Under the pieces are notes generated by a model. It was not told the origin of the DNA. It searched no databases and was given only the letters and a program-made list of their open reading frames with translations. Source: Glebionis coronaria (Eukaryota; Streptophyta; Magnoliopsida; Asterales; Asteraceae). From it: DNA of 64,000 nucleotides. Shown piece after piece: positions 1 to 12,672 of this stretch (its first letter is position 1; every line of letters starts with the position of its first letter). The stretch is taken from contig CM046880.1 in assembly GCA_025667525.1 (NCBI GenBank), positions 597,119,452 to 597,183,451 of the forward strand, in the 5' to 3' direction. The translations under genes were made by a program, and so were the position numbers.

Positions 1-360
1 TTGATGGAAAACGCCACCAGCGCCATACCAAATGGTCCAGGAAAACGCCACCCACACCATCACTCGTGTTTTAAGCCGTGGGTAAAAGTGGTGCCACATC
101 CCCCGTCAGAAGGACCCGATCATCTAAAACAAAGTAGAAACACATACAGCTGATCATCGGTTAGCTCTGAAAACGGAGTTAGTTTTTTAGTTTCCTCGTT
201 TTCTGACACAACAAGAAGATCATCGTTTGCAACCATCATGTTATGTTCCTGCTACTGTCAATTCTTACTTTATCGAATTATTATTATGGGTTTTAAATTG
301 GGTAAATATGAAATCAAAACACTTCCTTTTTCATCTTATATTCTTTTACCCAATCCTACA
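1..360. other. Intergenic, no gene seen
   Basis: No convincing coding frame, RNA gene or repeat boundary is visible. The first 100 bases repeat short blocks such as GAAAACGCCACC twice, which could be the edge of a transposon whose other end lies outside the window. Confidence 0.5.
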
Positions 361-820
361 GTGTGGAAACGACTCTAGCTGTTCGTGAAAAGCTTGAGAT
401 CAGATCCGTAAAAAGCTTAAACGAGTTTGAGCCCGAACTCGAGCTTAAGTTGAAGCTCTTGTTAAACGAGCTCGAGCCCGACCTTTACGTACAAAGCTCG
501 TTTAGGCTCACGAGCCTAAACGAGCCTAATGTTTTATATGCGAGCTTCTTAACGAGTTTAATAACAAGCTTATTAACGAGTCTGATTTAGATATATTACA
601 AGATGGGCTCGAGCCAAATTTTATTTTTACATTACGAAATAGTGTAAACGAGCCGAGCTCGAGCCGAGCCCGAGCTTGTATATCATACCACGAACCGAGC
701 CCGAGCCTGAGTAATAAAGCTCGAAACGAGCCAAGCTCGAGTTCGAGCTTTGTAAAACTTAAACGAGCCGAGCTCGAGCTCTAGAGAGCTCGGACTCGAC
801 TCGGCTCGTTTCCACCCCAC
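361..820. repeat. MITE-like repeat rich in GAGCTCGAGC
   Basis: The segment is a dense run of overlapping CGAGCTCGAGCC / AAACGAGC words. It is bounded by an exact 10-bp inverted repeat, GTGGAAACGA at 363-372 and its complement TCGTTTCCAC at 806-815. I see no clear target-site duplication. The open frame at 363-590 is a by-product of the repeat and is not called as a gene. A short non-autonomous DNA transposon is the best guess; the superfamily is not settled. Confidence 0.55.
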
Positions 821-1632
821 TTTTAATATTCGTGTACATAAATCAGTTAAACATAAATGATAATTTAAGTAATAATTTTATATTATATTTTAATTAGATA
901 TGTTTATTTTTAATTTAATTATATTTTTTTACTTTACTTTACTTCGTATAAATTAATATAAATACAATTCAGCTACTACAGTTCGAATTCTTAACTATTT
1001 TTACTTCCAGTGTTTTTATTCGTAATAGTTAAATCTTGATTATTAGCAAAAAAACATTACACCAACCCTTCCAAACACGCAACATGGACGGATATTGTAA
1101 CGGAATTTTTTTTTAATTTAAATATTGTGATAATTCATAAATTCATTATTTTGTAATTTAAATATTTGCTAAAAAATTATATAAATTTTTTAATAATTAA
1201 ATAGTCACATCATTCATGCACAAACGGTTTTATAAAATGATATTTGTTTAAATTTTTGTTGCATGAAGGATTTGTGTTTGTTTACTTGATTTTTTTGTTA
1301 TCTCACTCTATATATTATTTGTGTTTGCTAACACATAACGACATTTATTATTTAAAATTATTTACATTGTACAATAATTAAAAAAATACATCTATAAAAA
1401 CCGCAAAAACGGGTTCCAACGATAACATGAGTGGCTATCGGTTCTGCTAACTAATAAAAACCGTCCGAAAAGAAAGCAATTGAAATATATAAAAATGAGT
1501 GAATGACCCTCGTCGGGATCATTTTTCTTTCGTTATTTTTCGGTTAATCACAGTGTACTCGTCGTCGCATCGCGCTGATACTTTGCTAGTCATATTAAAC
1601 TGCGTTCTATCATGAGATATTCTGACTTTTTA
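821..1632. other. AT-rich intergenic stretch
   Basis: AT-rich sequence with no coding frame longer than a few dozen codons and no recognisable element ends. Nothing else is seen in it. Confidence 0.5.
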
Positions 1633-1720
1633 CCAATGTTTTAAACCCGGGTTGAGAACCGGATGACCCGTGAACCGACTCGGAGATCGAGCCAGATGCG
1701 ACCGAATTTTTGCTTGTTTG
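1633..1720. repeat. Fragment related to the hAT MITE at 9835-10236
   Basis: The run CAATGTTTTAAACCCGGG near 1634 nearly matches the terminal repeat of the complete MITE at 9835, and is followed by similar GAACCGG / GACCCG words. I could not find the matching right end, so this is treated as a truncated or decayed copy. Confidence 0.4.
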
Positions 1721-1897
1721 AGAACATAGTTGAACATGGTTCCTTGGGCCTTGACTTGGGACTCCTTCTAATGGGTTTTTTCATGTTGACAGCTCGGTTT
1801 TTAAGCTCGGGATGATGACGAATGGTACATGAAAGTGGTCTAGTTCAATCCTAAAGAAAAATGCTTTAACATCTAACTAAGGTTTCTTGATTGAATA

Positions 1898-2130
1898 TGA
1901 TATCTGTTGCCAGGAGAAGATGGACTGAGAAGGTTGCTGAGGAGAGGAGATGGGTCGAGAGATGACTAAGGGATTCTCCAGCATGTTCGTTGAAGAAAGA
2001 TCTTAAAAGTCTTTCGGTTGGTGATCAAACAGTCATTCGTGAGCGTGGGATCAGTTTGTGTGAGCAGTGGTCAACGGCAAAGGTTAGATTGCTCGGGATC
2101 TTACAAGAAGTCATCCATTAACTAACATGG
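1898..2130 (+). pseudogene. Possible decayed coding fragment
   Basis: One plus-strand frame reads with a fairly protein-like composition (for example SVGDQTVIRERGISLCEQW around 2015-2075) but contains a stop upstream and has no start or splice context. I do not recognise the family. It may be a relic exon or chance; it sits about 400 bases beyond the 3' end of the aconitase gene. Confidence 0.2.
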
Positions 2131-2514
2131 TCTGTGAGGCTTAATCCAAAAAAAAACAAAAATACATTATGCTACGAATAACCTAACTTGATACGGCAAG
2201 CACTCGGGGACAATTTTTCTATTCACACCAGATGATATGTTTAGGTAGGTGAACCCACATTTACGTAAACCCTGTGCAGGTGAACCCACATTTACGCGTG
2301 CATAAGGATGTGACCAACCATGAAGAAATCAGGAATAATTTCTATCAAATCCAGATAATACAAAATCCATCACCAAAATCAGAGGAAAAAGCTAATATCC
2401 ACAAGATTTTAAGATTTAAGGAAAATAAACTCCTGACATTATTGAAACGCAAAAAGAACAAGACGTCAAGAGGTGAATCTGCTATCATTTTAGAATTTGA
2501 GCATCCGGAAGGCT

Positions 2515-5500
2515 TCATTTCTTGATCAGGTTCCTGATCACGTATTGAAGGATGCCACCATGATCGAAGTATGTCAATTCTACCTGCAAATACAACCGAT
2601 GCATTCACTTTTATAAGTTTCGTATGTTCAACTGATTTAGAAAACGGGTCGTTTGTATAGAATTCTATATTTCTTAACTTCTAGTCATTGTACATTTACC
2701 GGTATACGAGTCATTAGAAAGTGGTTTTGTGTCATGTTTGGGTCATTTTTGTAAGTCCGGTACAAATTTTGACATTATACATAAATATAGGATTTTTATA
2801 CATAAACAGTCAGAGGAAACAGTCCAAAAGAAGTGAAAGGTACCTGTGTGTCAAATCGGACTATACACGTGAAGGATTTGCCATTGTCTGTCGTGACAGT
2901 AACATCTTGCCCAGGCTTTATGTCACTGGCTTTTGTTGGTAGGTCAATAGTGAAACGTTCATGGCCGGTCAATCCTAGTGTATCAGCATCCTCACCCGCC
3001 TTAAAACAAAGTGGGATGATACCCATTCCAACCAGGTTACTACGATGGATTCTTTCAAAACTCTTGGCTATCACCGCTTTCACCCCCTGTAACGAAGCGG
3101 TATCAATACAATTAAAGGTGAACTATAATACTACCAATTTAATCACCAGAAAAATTAAGAATTAGTTTACCTGTAGCATTGGACCTTTAGCAGCCCAATC
3201 TCGAGAACTACCACTTCCGTATTCAGCTCCAGCCAAAATAATTGTGTCCAAACCAGCCTCTTTGTACCTCTGTGAACATTAAGATGACAAACGGGGGATT
3301 CAGACCTCAATAAAATGAACTAAAAGACACCCAATACGCAGAAAACATAACTTAAATTGATCCATATATAGGCCATAATTCCTATCTCTGGTTAAAACAT
3401 TCAAGGGGAGTTTTTAAAGACAGGAGATGTAAAGCAACATACCGTTGCTACTTCGAACACAGAAAGCTTCTCGCCTGTGGGAATGTGAACAGTCTTTGGG
3501 CCGACCTCCCCATTTAACAGCTTATTCACAATTCTGATATTCGCGAAGGTTCCTCTGGCCATAATTTCATCATTACCACGACGACTACCATAAGAGTTGA
3601 AGTCCCTGCGGTCAACTCCACGCTCAAGAAGGAACTTTGCAGCAGGGCTGTCTTTATGGATACTTCCGGCTGGAGAAATATGGTCCGTGGTAATACTGTC
3701 ACCAAAGTTGAGCAGGCAGTAAGCATCTTTCACTCCCTGGGGACCTGGTGGGTCCATTGTCATATCCTTGAAATATGGTGGCTCGTGAATGTAAGTTGAG
3801 TTGGGGTCCCATGAATAGAGACTTGATGAAGGGACAGATAGCTTATTCCACATTGGATTTCCCTGTGTGATGGCTTGGTATGTACTCTTGAACATATCGG
3901 GCAACACACTCGACTGAACCACCTGTGAGATTAAAAACGAGAAGAAAGAACTTAAATCCTGTTGACAGTTGTTTAATGAAAAACGAAGAATAGATCCTGA
4001 AGAGTACCTCAGCAATTTCTTCGGTACTTGGCCACACATCCCTAAAGAACACCTCCTTTCCATCCTTGGTAGTCCCAATTGGCTCCTTCTCAAAGTCGAT
4101 GTCAACCTAAAAACAGCATACAAACTCATGATGATCAAGCATGAACAACCAGAGAACCTTGTATAACCTAAGACATTATAAATTTCCACATACTGTTCCA
4201 GCAAGGGCGTAAGCTACAACCAAGGGAGGTGAAGCAAGATAGTTGGCTCTTGTCAGTGGATGAACACGTCCTTCAAAGTTTCTGTTTCCAGAAAGCACAG
4301 CTGCAGCAACCATATCTGAAAAAGACACCACAAAAATGCTAATGTAAAAAGCACAAACACTAACGATGATCTTGTTCACACTTGACGTAAATTACAATCA
4401 TACCGTTGTCTGCAATTGCAGAGGCAACTGACTCATGAAGATCACCAGAATTCCCGATACATGTAGTGCAACCATAGCCTACTATGTTGAAGCCTTGCTG
4501 GTCTAAGTACTTTTGCAAGCCACTACGTATAGAGAAGAGGAAAGCTTATCAGCTAGTTATGAAAACGTAACGGAAATACATGAAAAATAATTGGTATTAT
4601 GACGATTTCACCAACTGCAATTACCTCTGTTCCAAGTATTTTGTAACCACCCCGGAACCAGGAGCAAGACTTGTCTTTACCCATGGCTTAACCTGAGACA
4701 TGATAAAAGAAAGATCATTCAGCAAAGATTTCCAAACAATGTTAACGTATGTAGGACTGTCAAAATCCGTATACTAACCTCCAAACCAAGTTCACAAGCT
4801 TTCTTTGCAACAAGACCAGCCCCAAGCATGACACTAGGGTTGGATGTGTTTGTACAACTTGTAATAGCTGCTATTACAACACTGCCGTGTTTCAGTTCAG
4901 CAGTCTGTCCCTGAAATGGAAAGCTGACAACTTTGCCTTGTGTATCCTTTGGTACCGCAAAGCCCTGCATTCAAAACTCTAAAAGATTAGAAATGAGCAG
5001 CAGACTAACGAGACAACTTGGCTATAAGTCAATATTCAGAACACATATGTCCGGTTTCCACCATGAATATTAAATGTGTAAATTAGCAGGTCCTTCTATG
5101 GATTCATGTTTCAAGTCAACTAAAAAATAATCAGCAACAATGACGATAAAAATGTAAGAAAAGTTCAAAGATTTTATTTGACCTTAAATCCGACTTTGTT
5201 GTCAAGGCACGCATGCCAATCGGTCTTCATGTCCTTTATTGGAACACGGTCATGTGGCCTGTTAGCAAGAGAGTACTTTCAGAAAGAGGAGTAACAAATA
5301 AATAATGTTATACAATAATATATGATAAACAATAAGATTGCAACATAACATACCTTTTCGGACCAGAAATACAGGGTTCGACGTCACTTAGCTCCAGTTC
5401 AAGATAAGATGAGTAAACTTTCTCCGGTTGAGGCTGGATTCAGAAGATCAACGGTGACAAGTTATTCAGAAACTAATAATAAGCAGAAATGCTAAGGGAA

Positions 5501-8500
5501 ACATGAAGGGAACTAACCTCACTATAATCAACAAACATTTTGTTTGCCCGCAAGTAAGCTTCAATCATAGCCACCTAGAAAAGTAATCAACAAAAAATGA
5601 TGATTAAATTAATGCACTCTGAAACCACCAAAAGACTAATTGCATTAAAAAAATTCATAGCACACACAAGAAATTTTTTCCAAATACGAAGAAGAAAACT
5701 TACAGTATCATCACTTCTTCCGGTTAACTTAAGGTACTGCAGTGTGACGTGATCTACTGGGAAGAAGCCCATGGTTGCACCATACTCGGGTGACATGTTT
5801 GCAATAGTTGCTCTATCAGCCAAAGACAATCCACTCATACCCTCACCTACAAGTAAAGAACCATCACGTCAGTAAACAGCGATTAGAAGCACAGTTAAAG
5901 CAATAATAAAGTCAACTAGAACTTAATTGCTAGCTGCAGAGACATTACCGAAGAACTCAACAAATTTGCCAACAACGCCATGCTTTCTCAACATTTGGGT
6001 CACGGTTAACACCAAATCAGTGGCGGTGACACCATTTTGCAACTTTCCAGACAACTTGAAACCAACAACACCGGGTAAAACCATGCTCATGGGCTGTCAA
6101 TATAAGAGAAGAGTCGACCGATTATAACAAGCATAATCATATTGGCCCGCCATCCATCAGCCAGCGACTTTATATACCAATATGACTTAAATAGTGCCGT
6201 AAAGAAATGTATCATACCTGTCCAAGCATTGTTGCCTCTGCTTCAATTCCTCCTACTCCCCAACCTGCTACTCCCAGTCCATCAATCATGGTTGTGTGGG
6301 AGTCAGTTCCAACAACACTATCGGGATATAGAAGACCATCAGTGTTGAAGACAACACGTCCAAGATACTCCAGATTGACCTACATATACGAAAACAATCT
6401 GCTTAGTTTCACATTCAAATCAAGGTTTCAAGTATGAGTTATGCTTTAAACGTTTTAATATTTACCTGGTGAACAATACCAGAACCAGGAGGAACAACAA
6501 GCATGTTGTCAAAGGCGTGTGATCCCCATTTAAGAAAGGCAAAACGCTCATTGTTACGCTGAAACTCAAGGTCCATGTTTGCTTGGACAGCATTTGCACT
6601 TCGTGCAACATCAACCTGAACTGAATGGTCGATTACGAGGTCTACTGGCACCTGAGATAATACCAATGTGAAAGATCAGTTGATATAGCAATGTGAAAGA
6701 TCAGATGATAATACAAGGTCTGCTTGGACAGCATTTGCACTTTGTCGAAGTATGAAAGATCAGTTGATATAGCAATGTGAAATGAAGTAAACATAATACT
6801 TCCAGTACCACTCACCAATGGGTTGATCTTCTTAGAATCACCACCGAGCTTGTTCATAGCATCTCGCATACAAGCAAGATCAACTACAGCTGGAACTCCA
6901 GTGAAATCCTAAAAGAAATAATGCATTATTAAGACGGAAAAAATACTTACGATATTACATATTTGCATACTAAATCAGATGTATACCTGTAGGAGGACAC
7001 GGGCAGGCTTGAATGGAATCTCCACTTGCTTTGGTGCAGTGTTTTCCCAGTCGATGATCTTTTCAACATCGTTTGGGGTAACTTGAAAGTTATCACAGTT
7101 GCGAATGGCAGACTCGAGAAGAATCTTGATAGAATATGGTAGCTTCTCTGCAAACATGTGAATTTACATGTTAAAACACGCTATGTGATACAAAATTGAA
7201 AACGTTAATTAGCTAATAATTACTTCCAAGTTCCGACAATCAAAACAGTGTTTGCTTTTTTGAAGTTGATCAACAAGAGCCAACTAAACTAAAACCAGAT
7301 AACGACAGAAGCGCTGTTTAGGTTTCGGACTTTACTTAAAAACGGCTTTTTGTAAGCTTAGCCAATCACCCCTTATGCAAAATCTGTATGCAAAGAATAT
7401 GATCCATGTCCTTACCAATCCTGGGATCGTTTAGAGCGGGAAGACTGTAATACTTTCCGAACTCGCCTCCTTCTGGCCTGGGAAGAGTGGTGAAGATTCC
7501 CTTAAATGGATTCTCGGAAGCTGCATCATTCAACAACAAAATTAGTATAAAAACAAATCAAAACTTGAAAAAAACACATCTTAATCTATGCAACAAGTTC
7601 CAGTCCCCAATGAAAAAAAAAACCCATTGATTAAGTTACAAGCTATCAAATCAATTTATAATAAAAAAGCAAACATTTTTTATCTTAGGAGAAACAGAAA
7701 CTTTAATGTTTGTTGGTCTCAGCAGATAACAAAGGAATAACTCGTTATTTTAACGAATGTAGAGTCTCAAAACTTTCAATTCCCGATAAAACACAAACTA
7801 TCCACATAGACAAAAAGTATACTTATAAAACAAACCACTTGTGATTTCATGAAATGTGCGGTTTCACAAAAACTAGTGATTTGGTTAGAAGCTATCAAAG
7901 ATTCAAAGATAAAAAACGGACATTTTAAAAGGAACATTAATAATTAGTCATTTTCAAGCAATCAAAATAATCTATGCAAGAAGTTCACGTCCCCAACGAA
8001 AAACAAACACTTGATTGATCAAGCTACAAGCTATCATCAAATCGTAAATAGAAAAGCAAACATTTTTATGTTACGAGAAACCAAAACTTAAAAAGGTTGT
8101 TGTTTTCATCTCTTGATAACAAAGAGAATAACTTGTCATTTCATCCAATCTATGTAAAGTCTTAAACTTTCAATTCCTGATAGAAGATGATAGTACGACA
8201 AGGTACCCAAATAAACAAAAAAAGTATACATCTTTTAACAAACGAACCAGTTGTCATTTCATCAAATCAACATAAAAAGTTCCGTTTCACCAAAACTAGT
8301 CGCTGAACCTATCAAAATCAACTTTTTATTAAAAAAAAAAGTAAAAGACCTTTTAAACTGGAGACAACATTTTTGTACAACGAACAACTCGTGAAAAAAT
8401 CATTAAACATTCAAATATATAAATCAAATCAAATATTGACATCAGATTCGTGAAAACATCATTATTTTTTAGACATCAAATCAAATGAAATGAGCATATT

Positions 8501-9631
8501 CAGGGGGTGTTTGGGATTGCTTATTGAAAACAGGTTATTCATTTCAGATAATCATCATTTTGAAAACGTCATTTTAGAAAATCATGTTTGGATTTGATTA
8601 TCCTGTTTGAAATCGCAATAATCAGTTTTTTTGTTAGTGTTTGTCAAATTTGATTATTTGATAAGTAAAATGAATAAAATAAACTCATTTTAGCTTTTCT
8701 CTATTTTGAAAGCTCCACCACCTGCTATTTTGGAAGCTTCTAAACGCAAAAAAATAAAAATAAATAAAATTAGTAGACAATCTAGTTCCAAACGCAATCC
8801 CAAACACCCAGTAAGATAAGACTGGACATTATATAAGGAACATTAAAAAAAAGTATGAAAATAAAGTTAAAATAAAAAGGCGAGTAACAAAGCAGTGGTC
8901 ATTTCATCATAAGTTCAGCGCGTTATGAATAGCAATGTTATGACACCTAAATCCACAAATGTGATTTTTACTAGAATTAGCTTTGCAATTCAAAAAGGGC
9001 TTGTGGCGCAGCTTGTTGCTCGCTTGCCTTCTACGGTTATGTAATTAAACTTTTAATGTTGATAATTTTATATGTTGATGAAAAAAAAAAAAAAAATCAT
9101 AAGTTGAAATAAATAGTCAAACTGATTAAATAAAAAAAGCCCATTTCGAAATGGTGAGAATGATATAAAAAAAGTCAATATTCTTCACATCAGATTCATT
9201 TTTAAACAAATCAGCAGCATATTCAGATGAGCATGAAATTAAATAAATATAACTTTTATAACAATATATTTATAAAAAAAAACAAAAAAAAAAACATGAT
9301 TGGTTGATAATAACTTGTTGATACAACAATAATAATAATACTAATTAGAAACAAGAGAGTAATGATCATCAAAGTTATATATACCCATGGAAGTAGCTTT
9401 TTTTGTTGTTGTTGTTGTTGGTTTTGGCTGAACAGAAGAAGAAGAAGAAATAACGGTGGTTCCGATCTGAGCGTTGTTGAGGGTGATACTGTTATTATTA
9501 TTACCGGTGGATCTCCGGTAACGATAAGATCGAAATGATGATGATCCAAGTGAAGAAGAAAAAGTTGTTGGTGAGATTTTAACAAGTGAAGATGAGTAGT
9601 ACTTGTAGTTGGTGTTGATCGCTATGTGCAT
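2515..9631 (-). CDS. ACO: Aconitate hydratase, organelle-targeted, 20 exons
   Basis: Aconitase interconverts citrate and isocitrate through cis-aconitate with a 4Fe-4S cluster, in the TCA and glyoxylate/cytosolic citrate pathways. I joined 20 GT-AG exons: 9631-9385, 7520-7416, 7147-6987, 6908-6816, 6651-6466, 6379-6218, 6093-5949, 5846-5704, 5574-5518, 5433-5354, 5258-5183, 4964-4779, 4692-4625, 4522-4404, 4315-4194, 4106-4008, 3922-3443, 3269-3171, 3086-2844 and 2583-2515. They give 979 residues with no stop. Cluster cysteines are C522 (SCTNTSN) and C588/C591 (GCTTC); their spacings of 66 and 3 match the family. GTDSHTTM (exon 6) and GSSRDW (residues 862-867) are active-site motifs. The first ~82 residues are Ser/Thr/Arg-rich and look like a mitochondrial transit peptide, followed by [10 protein letters not shown] where cytosolic forms would start. 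ATG 9631 is chosen because the codon before it is GTG. Expression was not assessed. Confidence 0.96.
7583..8350. repeat. Tandem duplication (~385 bp unit) inside aconitase intron 1
   Basis: Two diverged copies (about 7583-7965 and 7969-8350) share a long ordered series of words, for example ATCTATGCAA, AAGTTC, CTATCAAATC or CATCAAATC, AAAAGCAAACATTTTT and GAGAAAC, and the same spacing between them. It is non-coding intron sequence and explains part of the unusual length (about 1.9 kb) of this intron. Confidence 0.6.
8504..8810. mobile_element. MITE with GGGTGTTTGGGATTGC terminal repeats
   Basis: A 16-bp exact inverted repeat, GGGTGTTTGGGATTGC at 8505-8520 and its complement ending at 8809, encloses about 305 bp of AT-rich non-coding DNA inside aconitase intron 1. 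Inner parts of the two arms are also partly complementary. No clear target duplication was found, so the superfamily (hAT or PIF/Harbinger-like) is open. Confidence 0.7.
8906..9105 (+). mobile_element. SINE-like retroposon with poly(A) and flanking direct repeat
   Basis: ATCATAAGTT occurs at 8906-8915 and again at 9096-9105, immediately after a run of about 16 A. Such a poly(A) tail abutting a target duplication is the signature of retroposition. The 180-bp body holds TGGCGCAGCTTG, which resembles a pol III A box, but I see no good B box, so a tRNA origin is only suggested. It lies in aconitase intron 1, on the strand opposite to the gene. Confidence 0.45.
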
Positions 9632-9834
9632 CACGTTCTAGTGCCGAGGTTGTTGAATAAATAAGTGTTGAAATAAAATATACCCTTTGTTTGGTAATTT
9701 TCTTTAAACTTATCATCAAATGGATGAAATGAAATCATGACTCATTTACTTTTTTTTATAAATTCTATATTACCTAATATTTTAATATAAAATATTAGCT
9801 GAGGTTTTTTCATAACCAAATAAATGTACAGAAC

Positions 9835-10236
9835 CAATGTTTTAAAACCCGGGTCTTAGATTGACCCGATCGAGTCGCCGGGTCCGGGTCGACCAATAAT
9901 TTTTTTTTATATTTTTAATAATTAGCAAAATTATACTTATAAAAACTACAAAAACTTACGTATATTGAAAATATAAATTGTTTACCAACCAAAGTAATAT
10001 GTAAAAATAAAATTTCGTCGCAAATACGTAAAATTAAAAAAAAAAAAATTAAAAAAACCCGAAAAATTCGAAACCCGGCCGGGTCTTGAGAACCGGGTTG
10101 ACCCGGGTCACCCCAAACCCGTCGGGTCAAGCCGGGTTTCGAAAATATGAAACCCGGGTCAATATGACCCGTTTTTTCGGCCGGAACCGGTTCAACCGGT
10201 TGACCCGGCCGGGTCGACCCGGGTCTGAAAACATTG
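9835..10236. mobile_element. hAT-type MITE, 402 bp, with 8-bp target duplication
   Basis: Terminal inverted repeats of about 21 bp (CAATGTTTTAAAACCCGGG on the left, CAATGTTTTCAGACCCGGG read inward from the right) are flanked on both sides by the perfect direct repeat TACAGAAC (9827-9834 and 10237-10244). An 8-bp duplication is typical of hAT elements. The interior is rich in CCGGGTC/GACCCGG words and codes for nothing recognisable. It lies about 200 bases upstream of the aconitase start, so it could sit in that promoter. Confidence 0.85.
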
Positions 10237-10244
10237 TACAGAAC

Positions 10245-10640
10245 TCTAAAAACTATTTTTTTACTTAAGAATGCACATGTACTTTTATTATGTTAGCTAA
10301 CCAAGTAGATGTACATGAATTTTCATCATTTTAGTTTACTAGATACATATAATCTAGAACCATGCACATGTATTTTCTTTCGTATGTATCATAACTGCCT
10401 TCTTGGTGAATAGTATGGAAATATATGTGTACTCTTCATATCGTTCATAATACTCGTATCTATAACCAATAAAATAATTAGTGAACGTTTAGTTTTAACA
10501 TACCGATGAAAATACATATACATTGTTAAGAGTAAAAGGTGATTCTCGCAGTTCTGTACATTTATTTGGTTCTGAAAATAACTTTACACTATAAATATTA
10601 TGTTTTAAAAGAAATTATAATCTGAATCAATAATAATTGT
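10245..10640. other. Upstream spacer, no gene
   Basis: AT-rich spacer upstream of aconitase with several loosely repeated phrases such as TGCACATGTA and GTACATG. Nothing else is seen. Confidence 0.4.
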
Positions 10641-10765
10641 AATATGTTAAAATTGGGATTGATATATTTTGTTGTTGTGTATTTGTGTTTGGTTGGATAC
10701 TAATATAATATAATTTATTTATTTTTTAATTTTAAAAATAATATAAATAAATAATAATAATAAAA

Positions 10766-10831
<66 letters not shown>

Positions 10832-11750
10832 TAATTAATAATAATATAATAACTATTATTATTATATAAATAAGTAATAATAAATAATTAAATTATAAAA
10901 GATATAACAAATTATAAATAAAATATAATTAATAATAATAAATTAATTAAATAAAATAATATTTTAATAAACTATTAATAAAATAATAATAGTAATCATT
11001 AATATAAAATTATTATTGTCATTATTATAAATTAATAATTAATCATATAAATAAATAAATTTCAAATATATCTAAATATAATAATTATTAATAAATAAAT
11101 TAAAATAAAATGTTATTAAAATTAATAGTATTTCAAAACTCATATAATAAAGTACAATATTAATTTTAAAAAATTATAAAAATAAAAATAAATAACTAAA
11201 TGTGAATATAATATCAATAAAATAATAATAATAATAATAACGATAATAATAATTCGTATAAATTAATAATAAGTCATATAATAAACAAAATAATATTTTT
11301 TTAAAAATTATAAACAAATAAAGAAAAATATGTAAAATATTAATACATTTAATAATAATAATATATTTGAAAATAGTAATTTAAAAATTATTAATTTAAA
11401 ATATTAATTTATTTTTTTAAAAATAATAATAATATTAAATAAATATTAATACAATCTAATTATAATAATTTTCATTATTATTATTATTATTATTTATAAA
11501 TATCGATAATAAAATTGTAAAATCTTGAATTATAATGTAATCTCCATCCATTTTGCCGTAAATCTCAATTATATCATTGGTTGTAATTGGAAGTTATATA
11601 TTACAATTACATTGCTAACCAAACAAGCAATGTAATGTAATATTGATTACAATTTCCTCATTACAATGAAGAAATAAAATTACAATGTAATTCAAATTAC
11701 AATTACACCAAATTATATTACATTGCAACCGACCAAACACCCTCTAGTGC
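10641..11750. repeat. Extremely AT-rich repeat block with (TA)n
   Basis: About 1.1 kb composed almost wholly of A/T words (AATAATAA, TTATTATT), including a (TA)n run at about 10773-10825. The edges look like the arms of a transposon: GTGTTTGGTTGGATAC near 10687, and GACCAAACACCCTC near 11730, which reads inward as GGGTGTTTGGTC. It may be a MITE or a longer non-autonomous element with an AT-rich core; I cannot fix its ends. Confidence 0.5.
10773..10825. repeat. (TA)n microsatellite
   Basis: An uninterrupted alternating TA tract of about 53 bases inside the AT-rich block. Such tracts are length-variable and can extrude cruciforms. Confidence 0.9.
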
Positions 11751-12672
11751 AGAGCATCGGACTAGGATTAGACCATATCGGTTAAGGTCGGATCGGGTTG
11801 AGGACCGAAATAGTCGGTTCGACCCGGGTTGGTTTTAGATCTGTCATGCTCAGCCTTAGTTGAGAGGTGATAAATCTTCTTTATGTTTTAATTATGAGAT
11901 TTTTTAGCTCTTTTTTAGAAAGTAAGAATGTTTGAGGTCAATAGACATATGTAAAATACTAAATGGATTTTAATAGCGTATGTAAAATACCAAATTAGTT
12001 ACTCGGCAGATCTTTTATATTTAATATTTTTATTTCGACTTTTAAATAAATATTATTATTTTTATTTTTTTTATGTTTTTATATGTTTTTTTTTTCGTTT
12101 TAGCTTGCATTTATTTCGCATGTGCTCATTTAGCACGTGCCTATTATGCCAGTCGCTCATTTATTAATACCAAGGTTAAATAAATGATGGTGACTAATTA
12201 ATTTTGGCTGCTAACTTTTTACTAACTTTTTATTTTATTTCATCTAATTTACTTTAAAATATATTATGTCTAATATTTATGGCTTATTTTAAGATATAGA
12301 AGTTTATATAAATTTATCATGATATAATAAACTTATATAAAGTTAATAAATTTTCAAATAAGTCACAAATTTGAGAATTATGTTATATAAGTTAAACTAA
12401 ACATCTTTTATTGTCTGCTATTTCATTTTATAATATTTTAAATTAATTATTCACTTTTAAAAATAAATAGAGAATTTATTAACATATATAAACTGAAGAT
12501 TAGATCCAAATGTATTTAAGTTTAAATAGGTCTGATCTAGTTCAAATTATAATGATCAGTTTTACATAAGACCAAACTAAACATGACCGACGAACAAGAA
12601 TAAAAAAATGTAGACATGACCGGACATATGCTAAGCCCTATCTGAGTTGTACTTTTATTATCAGAAGTTAAT
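11751..12672. other. Intergenic AT-rich, no gene
   Basis: No coding frame or RNA gene is visible. The stretch 11757-11850 has GGTTCGACCCGGG-like words that resemble decayed pieces of the 9835 MITE family. Confidence 0.45.

Noticed and set aside
363..590. 75-codon open frame
   Set aside because: It is produced by the GAGCTC-type repeat; Leu/Glu/Thr low-complexity product with no gene context.
2833..3165. Plus-strand frame of 110 codons
   Set aside because: Antisense shadow of aconitase exon 19, which explains the sequence fully.
9256..9585. Minus-strand 109-codon frame overlapping aconitase exon 1
   Set aside because: Different frame from the transit peptide; it does not join to exon 2 and runs into AT-rich intron sequence.
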